From: Episyrphus balteatus
Lineage: Eukaryota > Arthropoda > Insecta > Diptera > Syrphidae
Length of the DNA stretch: 64,000 nt
NCBI RefSeq assembly: GCF_945859705.1
Contig: NC_079134.1
Coordinates: forward strand, 26,011,636 to 26,075,635
Direction of reading: 5' to 3'
In this document: in pieces, positions 1-12,634 of the stretch
How the letters are laid out: each line of letters begins with the position of its first letter
Position numbering within the stretch: position 1 is the first letter of the stretch
The notes under the pieces: model-generated
The model's database searches: none
Told to the model about the DNA's origin: nothing
The model's input: only the letters and a program-made list of their open reading frames with translations
Translations under genes and position numbers: made by a program

Positions 1-2960
1 TTTTTTGACTATTTTCTAACTTTTTAAATGCATTTACGTATTTATAATGCCATGTTTTACAAATCGGATGAATACAAGTTCAAACATAGATTTAGTTATC
101 TAAAAGAAAAATCAATGAGGTGTAAAGTTTCAGAATTTTGAAAATCATTTTCCAAACGTATCCAAACACACACAAATTAAAATTACTGTCCTTCCTAACA
201 CAGAATCAATTACACAAGCTATGCCTTTAATAAAAAAAAATTTTTTTAATTCAAGGGTTTCATTATTTAACCTTTTAATTAGAGTCATTTTTCTTTTAAA
301 CATTAAATATGTATGGATGTATGCTATGAAAAAGTTTTTTAAGAAATTACCGAACAATTGAATTTTCCAAGAACACAAAGGTATACTAAGTTTTTATCTA
401 CTTATTCCTACAAAAACCTTTTTTTTATTCCTAACTTTTTTTTCTGGATTATTTTTCTTCTATTAGATAATAATCGATTGATGTTTTTTCACATTTCACC
501 CACGCCCAATATTTTCAATATTTCTTTAATAGGAAAATACGATAGGTCACGTTTCATTATAGTCCTTCAATCATTCCAAAACTAGAAACCAAAGCACGTG
601 TTTATAAAGTATTTTTTCTAGTTTAAATATGGGTTGAGTGGGTTACAAAAATTTTTAGAATGTTTTTTGATGAATTTTGTTAACTTTTTTTTTAAATGGA
701 ATTTGTTATTTTTGCTGTCATTCCAATTATAAATCTATCTAATATTTACATTCAATGTGATATTTTTTTTAATGTTAAAAAAATGTATTTGATTATTTTC
801 TATTAGAAAATAATAATTGAATTTGATTTTCCAGTCAATTATGCATGAAAATTGACCCTTTAATTTAATGAATAAACATTAAAAGAGAATTATTTTATTA
901 TATTGTTTATTTTCATTTTGAAAGAATGTTATCATCAGGTTTAGGATTTCATAGTTAAATTAAATTATATTATTTTTTAACAAGGCAAATGACATGCATT
1001 ATTATGAATTTTGGATACAAAAAAAAAATTGTATCATTTTCAATAATTATTGAAAAATATTTTGTTATGCATTCCTAAACAAACAGAAAATTACTGACAA
1101 AAATCAAAATATCATTTTTGGGATATTAATTTTGTCTAAAACGTAATTACTCAATTAAAGAATTAAAATTTAAGGTCGGCTTAAAGTCAGTTTTGTTTCG
1201 TCGATTAAAATGTAATGTCCCACAACGCCACCTCTTCATTTCCTTAAGAACTACAAAATTTATCAAATACACAAACCACATCCTCCCTGATTTTTTTTTT
1301 ACATAGCTATGCACTCCTATAAGTATGCAATAATAATTTGTTAAATAAAAAAATAAAACTTTTAACAAGTGCATTTAAAATCGTTCTGCACTTAATTTTC
1401 TTCTCAAACAAGGACTTGTAACAAAAAATCAGAATCTGAAATCACACAGCGAAAAAGGAACTTGCTATTATACCCCGCACAATTTTCATACGTTCAACAC
1501 AAAATGATGGATGAGGTCATTCTAGCAAACTCATGCTGGTAGAGTAGCTCTTCTTCTGGCTGATTGTAAGTATAACTGGTAGGTAAAAGGGATATGGTCT
1601 ATATGGTGGGCGTAGGTATTTTTTTTTTCCTGTAAAAAGCTAAATCAGACGAATGCTTAATCATTCCATGCTCAGTCATGGAATAATCTTCCTCGAATGG
1701 TTTTTTTCCTTTTTTTTTTTTGAATTTTTTTGTTTTCCAGTTTTTTTTTTTTTTTATTTTTTTGTATAACCTTTCGTGTGGAGTTTCGATTCTGTGGGAT
1801 AACATTGTAAGGGCATCACATTAAGGAAGCCACTTTAAAAATTAGCGCGCGGAAAAACATGCATTAACGTAATTACACTTCAAGAGCAACATACAGAACA
1901 CTCAAACTTGGGTAGATTATAGGTATGTTGGTGAGTATAGAACTGCTAGAAGGTAGGTATATAAAAATAGCTGTGCTCTATGCATAAATGACGAAGCACA
2001 CAGAACATAACGGCGCGTAAGGGTATTTTTTTTTTTTTTTATTTTTTAAATTCTTTTTGAAGTTTTTAACTTTTTATCTGTTAGTTGTTATATGAAACTT
2101 AATTTTTGTTTTTGGTTTGTTTTTTACACATTTCACATGCTCGATAAGAGAAGAGTATATGAAAAGGTATGCATTAATATGATTTGTAGAAGGAGTTTTC
2201 TGGTATAATTATATGTCTACGCAAACGAATTTCAAGGCAATGAAAAGGGAAAAATCTTTACCAAGGTTTATGAAGTTTTATATTGTAAGTGAAGCAAAGT
2301 TAAGGGTTTTATTAAACTTTACGTGTTTTTTAGTGAGTTTTTCAGATAAAGTTCGTGGCAGTAAGTTAATTTCATCCTCCGTTGAAAGTTTCTGAAAAAT
2401 CATTAAGATTTTTTTTTTTAAATAATCGAAAAAGCATTGTAAGTGTAAATGTATTGTACATTTCCACCAAATTTATATTGTAAGGTGATTGTTAATGAAA
2501 ATAATTTTTGTATATTGTTTTGTCCTTATGCCATATAGCTTTTTGGCGTCAGAAATTATTTGCACGGCTATTTCTAAGCGAGAAGCGATGAAATTTAGTA
2601 AACTGAGACATATTACAAAAAATTGCCAATTTTTTTTTTATTCAAAATGGTGAGTGCGGGACACAATACAAACTTTTAAAAAAATTGAAAAGAAAGTTCA
2701 AAATCGACAAAATTATGTTGATCAATGGACAAAAATTAAAAAAAGTGCAATTTTTTTCTGCTACTACTTTTCTACTCTGAAAATCTATTATTTATTGAAA
2801 GCAATATTCAAAGAATCATGTTCACTTCCATGAACCATATGAACTTTTTATTGTTACTTACTCTATAAGTTAATTAATTAAAACATTTGAAACTCTATAA
2901 CTTGAACAAATAAAAAGATAAAGTAATCAATTGGGGCAGTTAAAACAACCATACATTTTT
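1..2960. other. AT-rich DNA without recognisable gene
   Basis: I see only AT-rich sequence with many short A and T runs. The open frames here are short and rich in Phe, Lys and Asn, with no recognisable domain. Poly-T tracts near 1690-1755 and 2026-2040 are the only obvious low-complexity spots. No inverted-repeat element with clear ends was found, although a diffuse one could be missed by eye. Confidence 0.6.
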
Positions 2961-2964
2961 TTTG

Positions 2965-3730
2965 GGGGCATAATTTCATTACGAAATAAGGCCCCCGCAT
3001 GAAATTAGACCCCAACACTTATTTTGGGGCTTACTTTCATTTTATTTTAAAAACAATTTGGAGCTTTATTTCATTTTTCATAATTTACATACAAATTAAT
3101 GCTATACTAAATTGTCTTTGAAAAAACTGTTGTAAAATTCCGCTTATCAAGGACCCAGAATTATTGGCAAAGTACCGCATATTGTGGACTCCCTGTTGGT
3201 TTGCAGCAATATCTTAACTTTGAAAAGCATTATTAAATAACAGAATAGCTGAAAAATCGCTCGATTTTTTCAGCTATTCTGTTACTTTCTAATGCTTTTC
3301 AATGTAAACATCGTGCTGCACTGCAAATTAATGCCTTTCAATGTAAAGATCGTGCAGTAAACCATCAGGGATCATTGAAAAAAGCATTAATAAGTAACAG
3401 AATAACCGAAAAAAAAAAACACAACAACAGTTTGAAACATCCAATATTAAAAGTTCCCTCCATAAAGATGGTTCTGTTGGTTTGGGGTGATATTTCATTA
3501 CCAAAAATAAATTAAATATGAAAAAGAAAAATTGCGGTCTTATTACCTACATTTTTCTAAAAAAGTTCAAAACAAGTTGGGGCTTTATTTCATTTATTTT
3601 TTGGACATTTTTCCATTTCGATGGGGCCTTGTTTCATTGGGGCATATTTTCATTATGAAAAAATACCCCAATTTGGGGCTTTATTTCATTTTTTCTTTTG
3701 GGGCCTTATTTCCTGGGGCCTAATTTCGCG
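2965..3730. repeat. Field of reiterated GGGGC-TTATTTCAT words around a hairpin
   Basis: The word GGGGCTTTATTTCATT and close variants recur many times: about four near 2965-3065 and about seven near 3485-3725, mostly in the plus orientation. They sit on both sides of an imperfect hairpin at 3189-3371. The last unit ends just before a GC-richer stretch at about 3728-3747. The arrangement of clustered short repeats at both sides of a core resembles the subterminal repeats of DNA transposons. No clear terminal inverted repeat or target duplication was found, so the class is unknown. Confidence 0.5.
3189..3371. repeat. Imperfect hairpin (small inverted repeat)
   Basis: The left arm runs from a TCCCTGTTGGTTTGCAGCA-like stretch through ATAACAGAATAGCTGAAAAA. 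The right arm is its imperfect reverse complement, ending at CCATCAGGGA. The innermost stem at about 3220-3302 is nearly perfect around a GCGATT centre. The size suits a miniature inverted-repeat element or the stem of one, but no target duplication was recognised. Confidence 0.6.
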
Positions 3731-3747
3731 GAGCCGAACCGCACGGC

Positions 3748-4940
3748 ATGATTAAATTTCACAGAATAAATTGAAAACAACATGGATGCAAGGAGGATGA
3801 AAGAATTTATGTAGGTAGTGTTCACTTGATAAAAATATAAAAAGCAAAGTGTGGATTAATTAAAAATTATTTTAAAAATATTTTTTTGTAATTGAACGTG
3901 TTTTTTTACACAAATAATGAAAAACAAAAATGTAAATACCCATAAATAAGAGAAAAAAAAAAAAAACAACAGACTAAAATGAAACCAGTTTTGATAGAAA
4001 GGCCATCAATCGTATCAATTCGCTGGCTTTATAAATTAAATAACAAATTTTTAGCATTTACCGTGTAACTTTTCAAAAAATCCTTCCTTCAAACATATCA
4101 AATATATCAATCCAATTACAATCTCCTTGAAAAGATAAACAATGATTTATAGGTATAAAATATCTTAGACAAAAATCTTCAAAAGGATTTATTTTTCCTT
4201 GAATTTTATGCATAATGTAATAGTGTCTACTCATTTTATTGAAGTCAAATAACCATAAATACATCAACACTTTCTCATGTGATTCCTAAAGATGCTATAG
4301 AACAAACAGATAAACACAACACAAACAAAATAGATATGGATTTTTCTATTTTTTACACATAAACAAAAATCCCTTATCAATGACAACAAGGAACAGGCAA
4401 GGCATCTTCAAGAATAGGAGAATACAAAAATAAAACACACTTACACACGATATTCCCACTTGCCTGAATGTCATACGTCACAATTCTTTTATAAAATGAA
4501 TGTTATTCTTCAAATCCTTGTAAATCGATAGCCTGGCAGTTTTCTGTCAATTTTTGCTGATACGGCAACTGGCACAGCATGTGTGTGTTACTTCGTATCT
4601 ATACGTCAGAAGTTTCCATAAACAACAATGGAAGTGTTAAAAATGCACTTCATGATTCAACAGATTTTGTATCTATTGATTTGAGTGTAAGAGGTAACAT
4701 TTTTTATGCTAGTAACTCATTACCTACCTTGAAAATTTACACTTAAAAATGTCAAGTGTAATTTGAGTGATTTACTGATACATTATTTTACTCACGGTCA
4801 GGGTATCACTTTTTGTATTGACTAGAGAAATACTTTTTTTAGGACCCAAAATAATGAATACTGCAACAGATAAAATAATCTAATTTTTTTGTTTCAAAAA
4901 TTGCTCTAACGGTTTTGTCAAAAAATTTAAAAAAATATAT
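3748..4940. other. AT-rich DNA without recognisable gene
   Basis: No open frame of interest and no clear repeat were seen. The stretch at about 4440-4640 is less AT-rich than its surroundings but shows no splice-bounded open frame that I could defend. Confidence 0.5.
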
Positions 4941-5322
4941 AATTGAATCGTTTATTTCAGAAACAGCATAAGTCCATTTTTCCCAAAAAATTTTTTTTGG
5001 AGATTTCTCAAAAACTTAAATAGGTATGTCAGACCCCCAAAATACGAAAACTGAAATAAAAGGGTCCACAATATATGGAAATATTTCAAAAATTCGTTTA
5101 TTTCAGAAACAACATAAGTCCAGCGACTTTAAAGGCTAAAAAACCCGCTAAGACTTGAAAAAAGTTTATATATTTAAGATTTTTAAATGCGTCTTTAGCT
5201 AGATTATAACTCGGCATACTCTAAATTTGAAGTGTTGTGGAGTTTTAACATAAAAAACAGTTTTTTGTTGCTCCTGAAAAGTTAGTTAGACTTATGCTGT
5301 TTCTGAAATAAACGATTCAATT
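4941..5322. repeat. Small inverted-repeat element with 34-36 bp arms
   Basis: The first 36 bases, starting AATTGAATCGTTTATTTCAG, reappear as a near-perfect reverse complement at 5289-5322. A third copy of the same word lies inside at about 5092-5122 in direct orientation. This is the layout of a miniature inverted-repeat element with one internal repeat. The family is not recognised, and the flanks show no obvious duplication. Confidence 0.6.
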
Positions 5323-5595
5323 GTTAAGGCTTGCGTTCCTTACATTATTTTATTATTTTTTTTTTTTTACTATTAAGGCTTTTGTTTGCATTTAAACAAT
5401 TTTCTTAATTGATGAAAGATATATGGCAAAATTAGTTATGTGACATCTTTGCTTTAAAAATAGGCTTGCTACATATACAGAAGTTTAAATTTTAAAAGTG
5501 GAAGCCCTAATATTTATTTCAATTTCGGTATGAAATTATCTCTCATTTGGCACCAATTTTAACATAACATTTTTCGGGCTTTTGAAGAACTAATG

Positions 5596-6122
5596 AAGCC
5601 CCAAATTAATGTTGAGCTTATGTCCCATCCAAGTGGGACATAAGTCTCAAAAATGAAAAGTGGGTGTTGTGTCCCACTAACAAAGAATTCACAAATTATA
5701 AAACTATCTAATCTATTACCTAAGTGGGAAATAATTACATAAATTTATTTAGGACTTTGTGCCGCCTTTTTGGGACATAAGTTCATACCTATCATTTTTG
5801 GTTTCAAAAGGTATTCAACCAAGTGTTTCTTTATATCAAGATTCCTCAATTGCGGGCATAATTGCGAGGTTAGGTACCTATATGCAAAGTTTCACTTGTA
5901 TTTGTAGAATCTGAAATAACATTTGAATAAACTATATGAAAAGTTGTTGTATATAATTATTGTTTTATGTTTCGAAAAGTGTGGGGCTTATGTCCTAGTT
6001 AAGGAAAAAAATATTTGGGGCTTATGTCCCACTCAAGTACGAATGTGGGCCTTGACATGTAGGCCTTTTGTCCCACTCAAGTGGCTCATAATGCCCATAA
6101 ACAAATAGGTGTAATGTCCCTA
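5596..6122. repeat. Field of reiterated GTCCCAC / CAAGTGGGACATAAG words
   Basis: A palindromic word built on CTTATGTCCCA and TGGGACATAAG occurs as an intact imperfect palindrome at about 5618-5645. It recurs in part near 5666, 5728, 5774, 5982, 6017, 6072 and 6112. The organisation is like the GGGGC field at 2965-3730 but uses a different word. Its biological role is unknown; clustered transposase-binding repeats of a degraded element are one possibility. Confidence 0.45.
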
Positions 6123-6129
6123 AGCTTCA

Positions 6130-8040
6130 TATCTTATTACAAATTTAAGGATTCCTGCGTGGAGAAAACCGTTACATGGGACATCCAACTCTATTTCGTT
6201 GTAAAAAAAATTAAAAGTGTCATCAAAAACCGACTGTGCTAAAGTTCGAAACCCCATTTTCTACAGGTTGTGTAGGTATCTAAATCAACATAGATTCCAA
6301 TTGTCATAAGCTACACCTACAAACTTGTTATTTGTAGGTACTTGTTTCGTGTCTATAATTGAAAAAAAAAAACAATGCGTAACTGTTGTTCCTTATAATA
6401 GAGAACAAAATATGCGTTGCCATTGCCACTAAGAAATTTCTATCAAAGACTTAATTTGAAAAAAAAAAAAAGAAAAACACAAATAAACTCAAAGAGAGCC
6501 TTTCCTAGAAGTCAAAAGCTATAACATAAATATTCAAAGACAATTTCTTCATCTTGAGAGTGAGTTTTTATCCTGCGGCTAAGCCAAGAAGTATTTGCAT
6601 AGCTGCGTCACTGCGTGTTTGCTTAGCGAATACCAATACCAACCAACGCCAACGCAAAGTTCCAAGCAAGCTTCCCAAGCAACCAGCAATGTTATTATTA
6701 TAGACGGAATGCGTGCGGCGTTATGGTTGGTGTCAATAATATTCAATTGGTGCCAATTTAAGGGCTGAAAAGGTTGAAATGCGTGCTCAGATATAGCTGC
6801 TGTGTGGGGGTCGTGGGTGTGTATTTGTGTTGTTTTATTTCAACTCTCACTTCCTCTATGCTAGGAGCGGATAGGTGCACAGCATGTTTCTTGTTTATGT
6901 TTTCGTTTGATTGTCGTCTATACGGGGAAAGTTGTAGGGTGTAGATGGTATAGGAGGGTAATCATAGGTCTGAGATTGCTCGTAGGAGGGGGTGGTTATG
7001 ATGGTTAGTATGCTTGTTCTTTGCTGTCGCTATACAACAAAAAGGGTTCATTTAGTGTGCAGTTATTTAGAAATTCATAAGCACGAAGATGTTGATGGTA
7101 AAGCTGCCTGTCAGAGAGGAAACCACTCGGAATGAAGCTGTGCTGTGCTTGGGCTTGTGCAGGCAGGCAGGCAAGCAAGCAAGCAAGGCAGCAGAGGCAG
7201 GCAAGCAGACACAGGCAAACACCAAGGCAAAAGCAGCAGGAGCACAGTGCCAGTGCTGTGCTCTATGAAGATTCTACGTGACAATGTTTTGTTTAAGAAA
7301 ACATTTCCTGTTTGCTTTAGAGTGTCCTCGGGTTGTTTAAGAGTAAATATTTGCCGTTGCCATAAAATATCGTGACTATAGTGCAGAATGCGGCGTTTTA
7401 ATATTAAGGGGGTGTGAAAAGGGTGTTTGATGTTGAATATACTCATGTACAATAAAGGAAGGTACAATACACATGCACATTAATTTACCTTAGCTACCTA
7501 TCTAACTATAGACTTCAAACGATAGATGGTATGTCATTAAACTTCAAAGATTGCACAAAAGGAATAACTAGAGAAAAAGTGTGAGTTTTTTTTTCCGGTT
7601 TGAAATAAGGCTTTGGTATCGTCCAATTAGTTTAATAGGATTTATCTTATTGATGATGTTGTTAATGGGGAAATAGTGAAAATGTAACCTTTATTTTATT
7701 AAAAAAGAAGATTAAATTAAGTTATATTTAACTGCCTCAATAATGAACAATGAAAAATGAAGACTAGAAAAATTCAACAAGTGAATCTTTTACTAGAAAT
7801 CTTTTTAAACAGAGATTTTCTCAAAAAGTTCCGTGTTGATACTAATGAATGATATAGGAAAGGGAAAAACTAATTCGTGACACTCATTATGTCGTGGTAC
7901 GTTGCAGTGGCGGGATTTTAAAAATTCCTCCAAACCGTTGCGGCTTTAGATTAACGTAAGTCCGAGAAAATTTCGAGAATTTACGAAGCAAAACAGTTCC
8001 GAAATCCAGGATAGTGGGGTCAGGGTTATAAAAATTATTT
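6130..8040. other. Mostly unique DNA, no gene recognised
   Basis: This stretch is less AT-rich in places (6560-7480) and carries a GCAGG/CAAG simple repeat at about 7162-7215. An open frame of 118 codons on the minus strand reads through that simple repeat. Its composition (runs of Leu, Cys and Pro encoded by the repeat) argues against a real protein. The region might be a spacer or an intron of a host gene; nothing in it proves this. Confidence 0.5.
7162..7215. repeat. GCAGG/CAAG simple repeat
   Basis: A short imperfect tandem of GCAGGCAG and GCAAGCAA words. It explains the Leu/Cys/Pro-rich open frames read through it on both strands. Confidence 0.75.
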
Positions 8041-8127
8041 TTTTAAAGCTTATTAATTAAAAATTAAAAAAAAATTTATTGCAAATAAAATTTTTTTGCA
8101 TAAAAAAAAATATTTATTGCAACCGAA

Positions 8128-9128
8128 AAATATTTGCAATAAAAATAAAATGCACAACTGGGGTCGCACGTACTTGCTCTTATGGTAAAAGTATATCCTA
8201 TCTTAAAGCTTTTTATAAAAAATATGAGGCAAAATTATAATTAGATTTAATTAAACTATTTCCCATTATGTAGAAAAGTACCTAAAATCCGTTTTTATAA
8301 TTAATTAAATTCCGTTTTTAACGGTGTTGATCACAAAACGTTTTCTTGTATGAAAAGGAATTTTGAGAAAAAAAATTGAAAATCGTTACAGCCGTTTTTT
8401 AAAAAATTAATTTTTTATATACATATAAGCATTTTTTAACATTAATAAAGAAAAATGTTGTTATGCCATTTTGAAAAAATAATTAATTTACATTAAAAAA
8501 CAAAATTTCGAAACATTTCAAAAGCTCGTTTTCAAAAAATTGATTTTTCAAAAAAAAAAAATGTTTGACATATTTTTAAAAAATCCAAAAATGTGTTTTT
8601 TGAAAATTTTCTAACATTTTAATATTGAGGTTAATTAAACGCTTTTGTATAAAAATTTTCGTTGAACTCGGGTTAGTCTTGTAAGAGATAATTTGAAACC
8701 AAAAAAACCGTTCTATGGCAGGTACCGTTAGTAACCTTCCACAAATTTTTTTTTAAACAAAAGTTGGGTCTTGTATGAAAAATTATACACAAATTTTTTT
8801 ATCAAAATCGTTAGAGCCGTTTTCGAGTTATTTGTTATAACTTGAAAAATTTGTATGGGAGGTACACTTTCTAAGTGAGATATAAAAAAACAAAAAAAAA
8901 AAAAACAACTTTCAGAATTCCATAAAAATCATCTTTACCAAATTTAAAGAAAATCCCTCCACCCGTTTAGGCTGTGGAAATGTGTACAGATGGACGCACA
9001 GACGCACGGACTGAATTGCGAGACCCACTTTTTCGGAGTTCTCCATCATCGTAATTTTGGTTTTAATAATTAAAACCTCAATTTTTTTTTCGACACGAAA
9101 CCAATACTTGCCCTATAGAGCAAGTAAA
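8128..9128 (+). repeat. Dispersed repeat family A, copy 1
   Basis: The copy begins near ATGCACAACTGGGGTCGCAC, continues with GTACTTGCTCTT, and ends with a conserved tract at 8990-9128. That tract includes GCACGGACTGAATTGCGAG, a CCATCATCGTAA block, and GACACGAAACCAATACTTGC. The same series occurs inverted at 19221-19808 and 57541-58445, and in the same orientation at 50026-51704. Internal phrases such as 'AATCGTTACAGCCGTTTT' and 'ACCGTTCTATGGCAGGTACC' also recur between copies. It has no coding capacity and its class is unknown; I do not see a target duplication. Confidence 0.7.
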
Positions 9129-9600
9129 AATATTTATTGAGATTAAAAAAAAAAATTTGTTTAAAAAAAAAAATGCTTTTGCTACTGAAAAATATTTGCA
9201 TTAAAAATAAAATTATTATTGCAAAAAGAAATTTATTGTAAATAAAAATTTTTCTGCATTGAAAAAAAATTCATATTTTTTTTTAATATTCGTCGAATTT
9301 CTTAAAATTTTGGTTATTACCATACATTACCTATTTCAACTATGATATTGAACCTAATATAAGGCCAAATAGACAAAATTTTTAGATATTCGACAAATAT
9401 TTAAAAAAAAAAATATTTAATACCTACACATATTTTGCATCGATGTTTTTTTCAATAGAAACATTTTTTTTTTAAATAAAAATTTTTTTAATGCAAATTA
9501 AAATTTTTATTTTTATTTGCAATACTTTTTAGAAGATTCAACAATTTTTTTTTTTTAATAAATTTTTTTTTTTTTTTTTTTCAATTGATATTTTTACAAC
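9121..9600. repeat. Dispersed repeat family B: inverted repeat of TTGCAATAAAA words
   Basis: The sequence reads as a long imperfect hairpin centred near 9345. The inner arms carry ATTCGTCGAATTTC on the left and its complement AGATATTCGACAAAT on the right. The outer arms are A- and T-rich words such as TTTGCAATAAAAA and CAGTTGCAATA. Related blocks flank or lie near family A at 8045-8140, and occur at 45686-46640 (interrupted) and 48000-48370. Confidence 0.55.
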
Positions 9601-9613
9601 GCTGAGTGGAATC

Positions 9614-10900
9614 ATGCTTATTTCATTGTTTTGTAGTAGGTATTGTATTGGTACTTCTTGGAAACCTTATGGGTTATATATATTTATTCAAGCGGTGAAA
9701 TGCTATAGAAGCTTACACTACCTATTGCAAGGCTTTAAAGAATCTGAAATGCCCTATCATCAAAGAATTGATTCACTCACAAGATTATTGAAATTTTTCT
9801 GTCAATGTCACTAAAAATGGCTATTGTGCATGCCCTGAGGATATTCCTCTCGAAGAACCGGAAATCTTTGAAATATTGTACCTTACTGAAAAACTAGTCT
9901 TAATACATTATTTATGTTCGTTGATAAATACAGTCTTCATTAGGACAATCTTTGACTGTGGGTTGAATTTTATGAGTTAATAAAATGATCTGTATGGAAG
10001 ACTTTGAAGTGGTTGTAGAATTTCGGCTAATAGTTTTCAGAAACAAAACAGCTTTAACTCTGTCGTATTGATCGTAATACCTTTTTATAGTATTATAAAG
10101 GTTTGGTAATGCGAGACTCCCATCTTCAGCCTCCTAAGCTGGCATCTTATATGTGTCCTGGTTAAATTTATCCTTCTGGAAAGTCTGGTTCTGTTCTGAT
10201 ATTCTCTTAAGAATACCGACTTTAATTTATATAAGTAGAATACCAATTTGAGATTATTGACGGTGATGGTAAAGGTAATCCAAGTATTCTTCCAAGCGTC
10301 CATGGTGATATGCCTACTTAATTTTGCAATATGCGTAGTAGTATTTCTAATTTTAAGCCTCCTGAGATAGTCGTCTAGAATTTTGATGACTTTGTCTAGA
10401 AAGTATAAGGATAAAATAAGCAAATTGGTGATGCAATTTGTGGTACTCACAAATAACCTAAACTTAAATCAAACCCCTAAAGGTGCTTGGTTAGTAATAG
10501 ATTTGATGCCAGAACTATTTTTAACATTTTTCGAACTGTTTTTAACGTTATCTCAGACTTTTTGTTGATGAAGTTCTTTGATATCGGCTGAGAAATATTG
10601 TAAAATAAATCGATGGCTTGCAGTAAAGTTATCTCCACAGTAAGTTTGTACCTATACTTCTCATAAAGGTGCAGTTGAAAGTGTTAAGGTAATTTTTAAT
10701 ATAGCTCCCTATAACCATTTATATGAAGAATACGCTGACTAGTGTTGTTTTTACTCTTCTTAACTTCAATTTGAGGACATCGATTCAGTTTTTGGTTGTA
10801 TTCTAGTAAAACGTTCAAAGTTAGATTGGAAAAACCTCTGAATTTCTTTGTTAAAGCTCATTGCTGATTTTTAAGAATCTTCTTCTTCTAAGGACTGGTC
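9614..10900 (-). pseudogene. Decayed coding-like tract, unidentified
   Basis: The composition changes here from homopolymer-rich to mixed sequence. On the minus strand a 121-codon open frame at 10085-10450 contains DKVIKILDDYLRRLKIRN and further Arg/Lys-rich helix-like stretches. Upstream (10452-10860) other minus-strand segments stay open for 20-40 codons in changing frames, as expected of an old coding region broken by stops and frameshifts. A plus-strand frame of 66 codons at 9614-9814 is also present. I do not recognise the protein; an old retroelement or transposon fragment is one option and a host gene relic another. Chance openness cannot be excluded. Confidence 0.3.
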
Positions 10901-12634
10901 TCTAGTAACAAAAAAAAAAAAAAATTGTTTGCACTTTGTTCGTTCTCGCATTCAACTAAAACTTGTTTGAAATATTTTTTAACTTCTATTATTTTTTGTG
11001 TTTCATCCATTAAAAAGTACCTAGGTACCTATTAAAAAAATCATTCCAACAATCTGTTTGATGAGTTTGCATCAAAGAGGTACCTGTCTTCCACATAAAG
11101 CAAGAATAAACAATCTCCTAATAAAAAGAAATAAGGACCATGCCATCACCAGGCTAGAATCCAGAAACAATAAATTAAAAAAAAAAAAAAAAACTCAAAA
11201 ACAGATGTTTTTGCATTCGTTAATTTGAGTGGCCTTTGTTAATATCACACGTCAACGTCAACCACGGCGACAGCGGATTGCTCTCATCTCTTTCAACACA
11301 CACACAACAAAAAAAAAAAATCCTTTTAGTCCATCTGCCTCTTTTGAAGCACCGACCAACCGACGACGACATCGGAGAATGGGTACGAGGAAGACCTAAC
11401 CTATATAACACCCACTAAAGCACCTGCTCTGCTGCCACTGCCACACAGCACGAGCCAAAAGGCTGTTTGTAGATATCATCCTTTTTGCTTTGCTATTTTA
11501 TTTTCTTTTGTTCGTGGTTTTTTGCTCTGAAAGGTTCTCGCGTTCGCCTACCTTTTTGAGTGGTCTTTTTGGTTTTTTTCAAAAGTAAATTGCTTCATGT
11601 GGTTTGGTCATTTAATTTTGTTCTTTTCTAGAAAATTTTTATAGCGGAAATTCAACTCTTGGTGCGCGGTATCAGTTGAGGGTTCTTAGATTTAATTTGA
11701 TTTGTTAGAACGATGTTGATATACATACTTTCTATACGATGTGAAATGGGGGTAAGAAAAGTAGGCACTCCACATAATTTCATCTTCAAAATTAGGTTAT
11801 AGACTTCTTTAAAGAAAAAAAAGTGTGTTTTTTTTAAGATGCTTCCGTGCTTCGTTGATTTTATAGATATGTTTTATATGACTCTTATCTCTTTTTGACA
11901 TCAATTCTGACAGAAAATATTTTTGCTCAAAAACCGAATTAATTAAAGACTTTTTTATTTCTCAAAGAATTTTTTTTTATAAGAACACACCCGATAACCT
12001 TCAAATTTATCTACCGTGTGTGTCGTTGAAAGAAAATTCGATTAAAGAAGAAAGTCTCTTCTTTCATGTTTTCCTTCTAGGAAACCAAAAAATAAAAATA
12101 AAAAAAAAAACGAAAAAAAAAAAAAAATAATAATTAGATTTTATTTTCAAGATATTTTCGAAGGAATATGTGTTTGGTTTGGTTTGGTATTGATGGTGGC
12201 GGTGTGGTGGGCGTAAAGGAATTCAAGGATTCTATGATTTTTTTTTTTTTTTTTTTTTAATTTTTTTTTGAAACTTTTTAATAAATTCTTTTGAGAGTTT
12301 AATATGGATAAATTGGCAAAAAGTTATCTAATAAAAGTTTAAAAATTTAATATGTCTAGGCTCTAAATTTAACACATACCTACACAGATGTAATATGTAT
12401 GAGTATTTATGTCAAATTAAAGGAACTTTAATTTGTTTATACACATGCTTTTTAACAAGACATAAGTTTCTCTTCCTACCTACATTCACTTATGATGAAA
12501 CTCAGATTGCAGATTTAACTTTACTTTACTTGTTGGCATACTGATGTTATGTTATTTCAGTGTAAAACATAATACTTCCAAAGTTATAAACTCGTTTAAT
12601 GAAGAAGAATGCTTTAACTCAAAAGAGTGCAATA
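10901..12634. other. Mostly unique DNA, no gene recognised
   Basis: The stretch includes a moderately GC-rich island at about 11240-11460 with ACGTCAACGTCAACC-like sequence and long A runs, and poly-T tracts near 12240. No open frame bounded by plausible splice signals was convincing. It may be host spacer or intron. Confidence 0.5.

Noticed and set aside
7111..7467. 118-codon minus-strand frame with Leu/Cys/Pro runs
   Set aside because: The distinctive part is encoded by the GCAGG/CAAG simple repeat, and the opposite strand is open over the same repeat.
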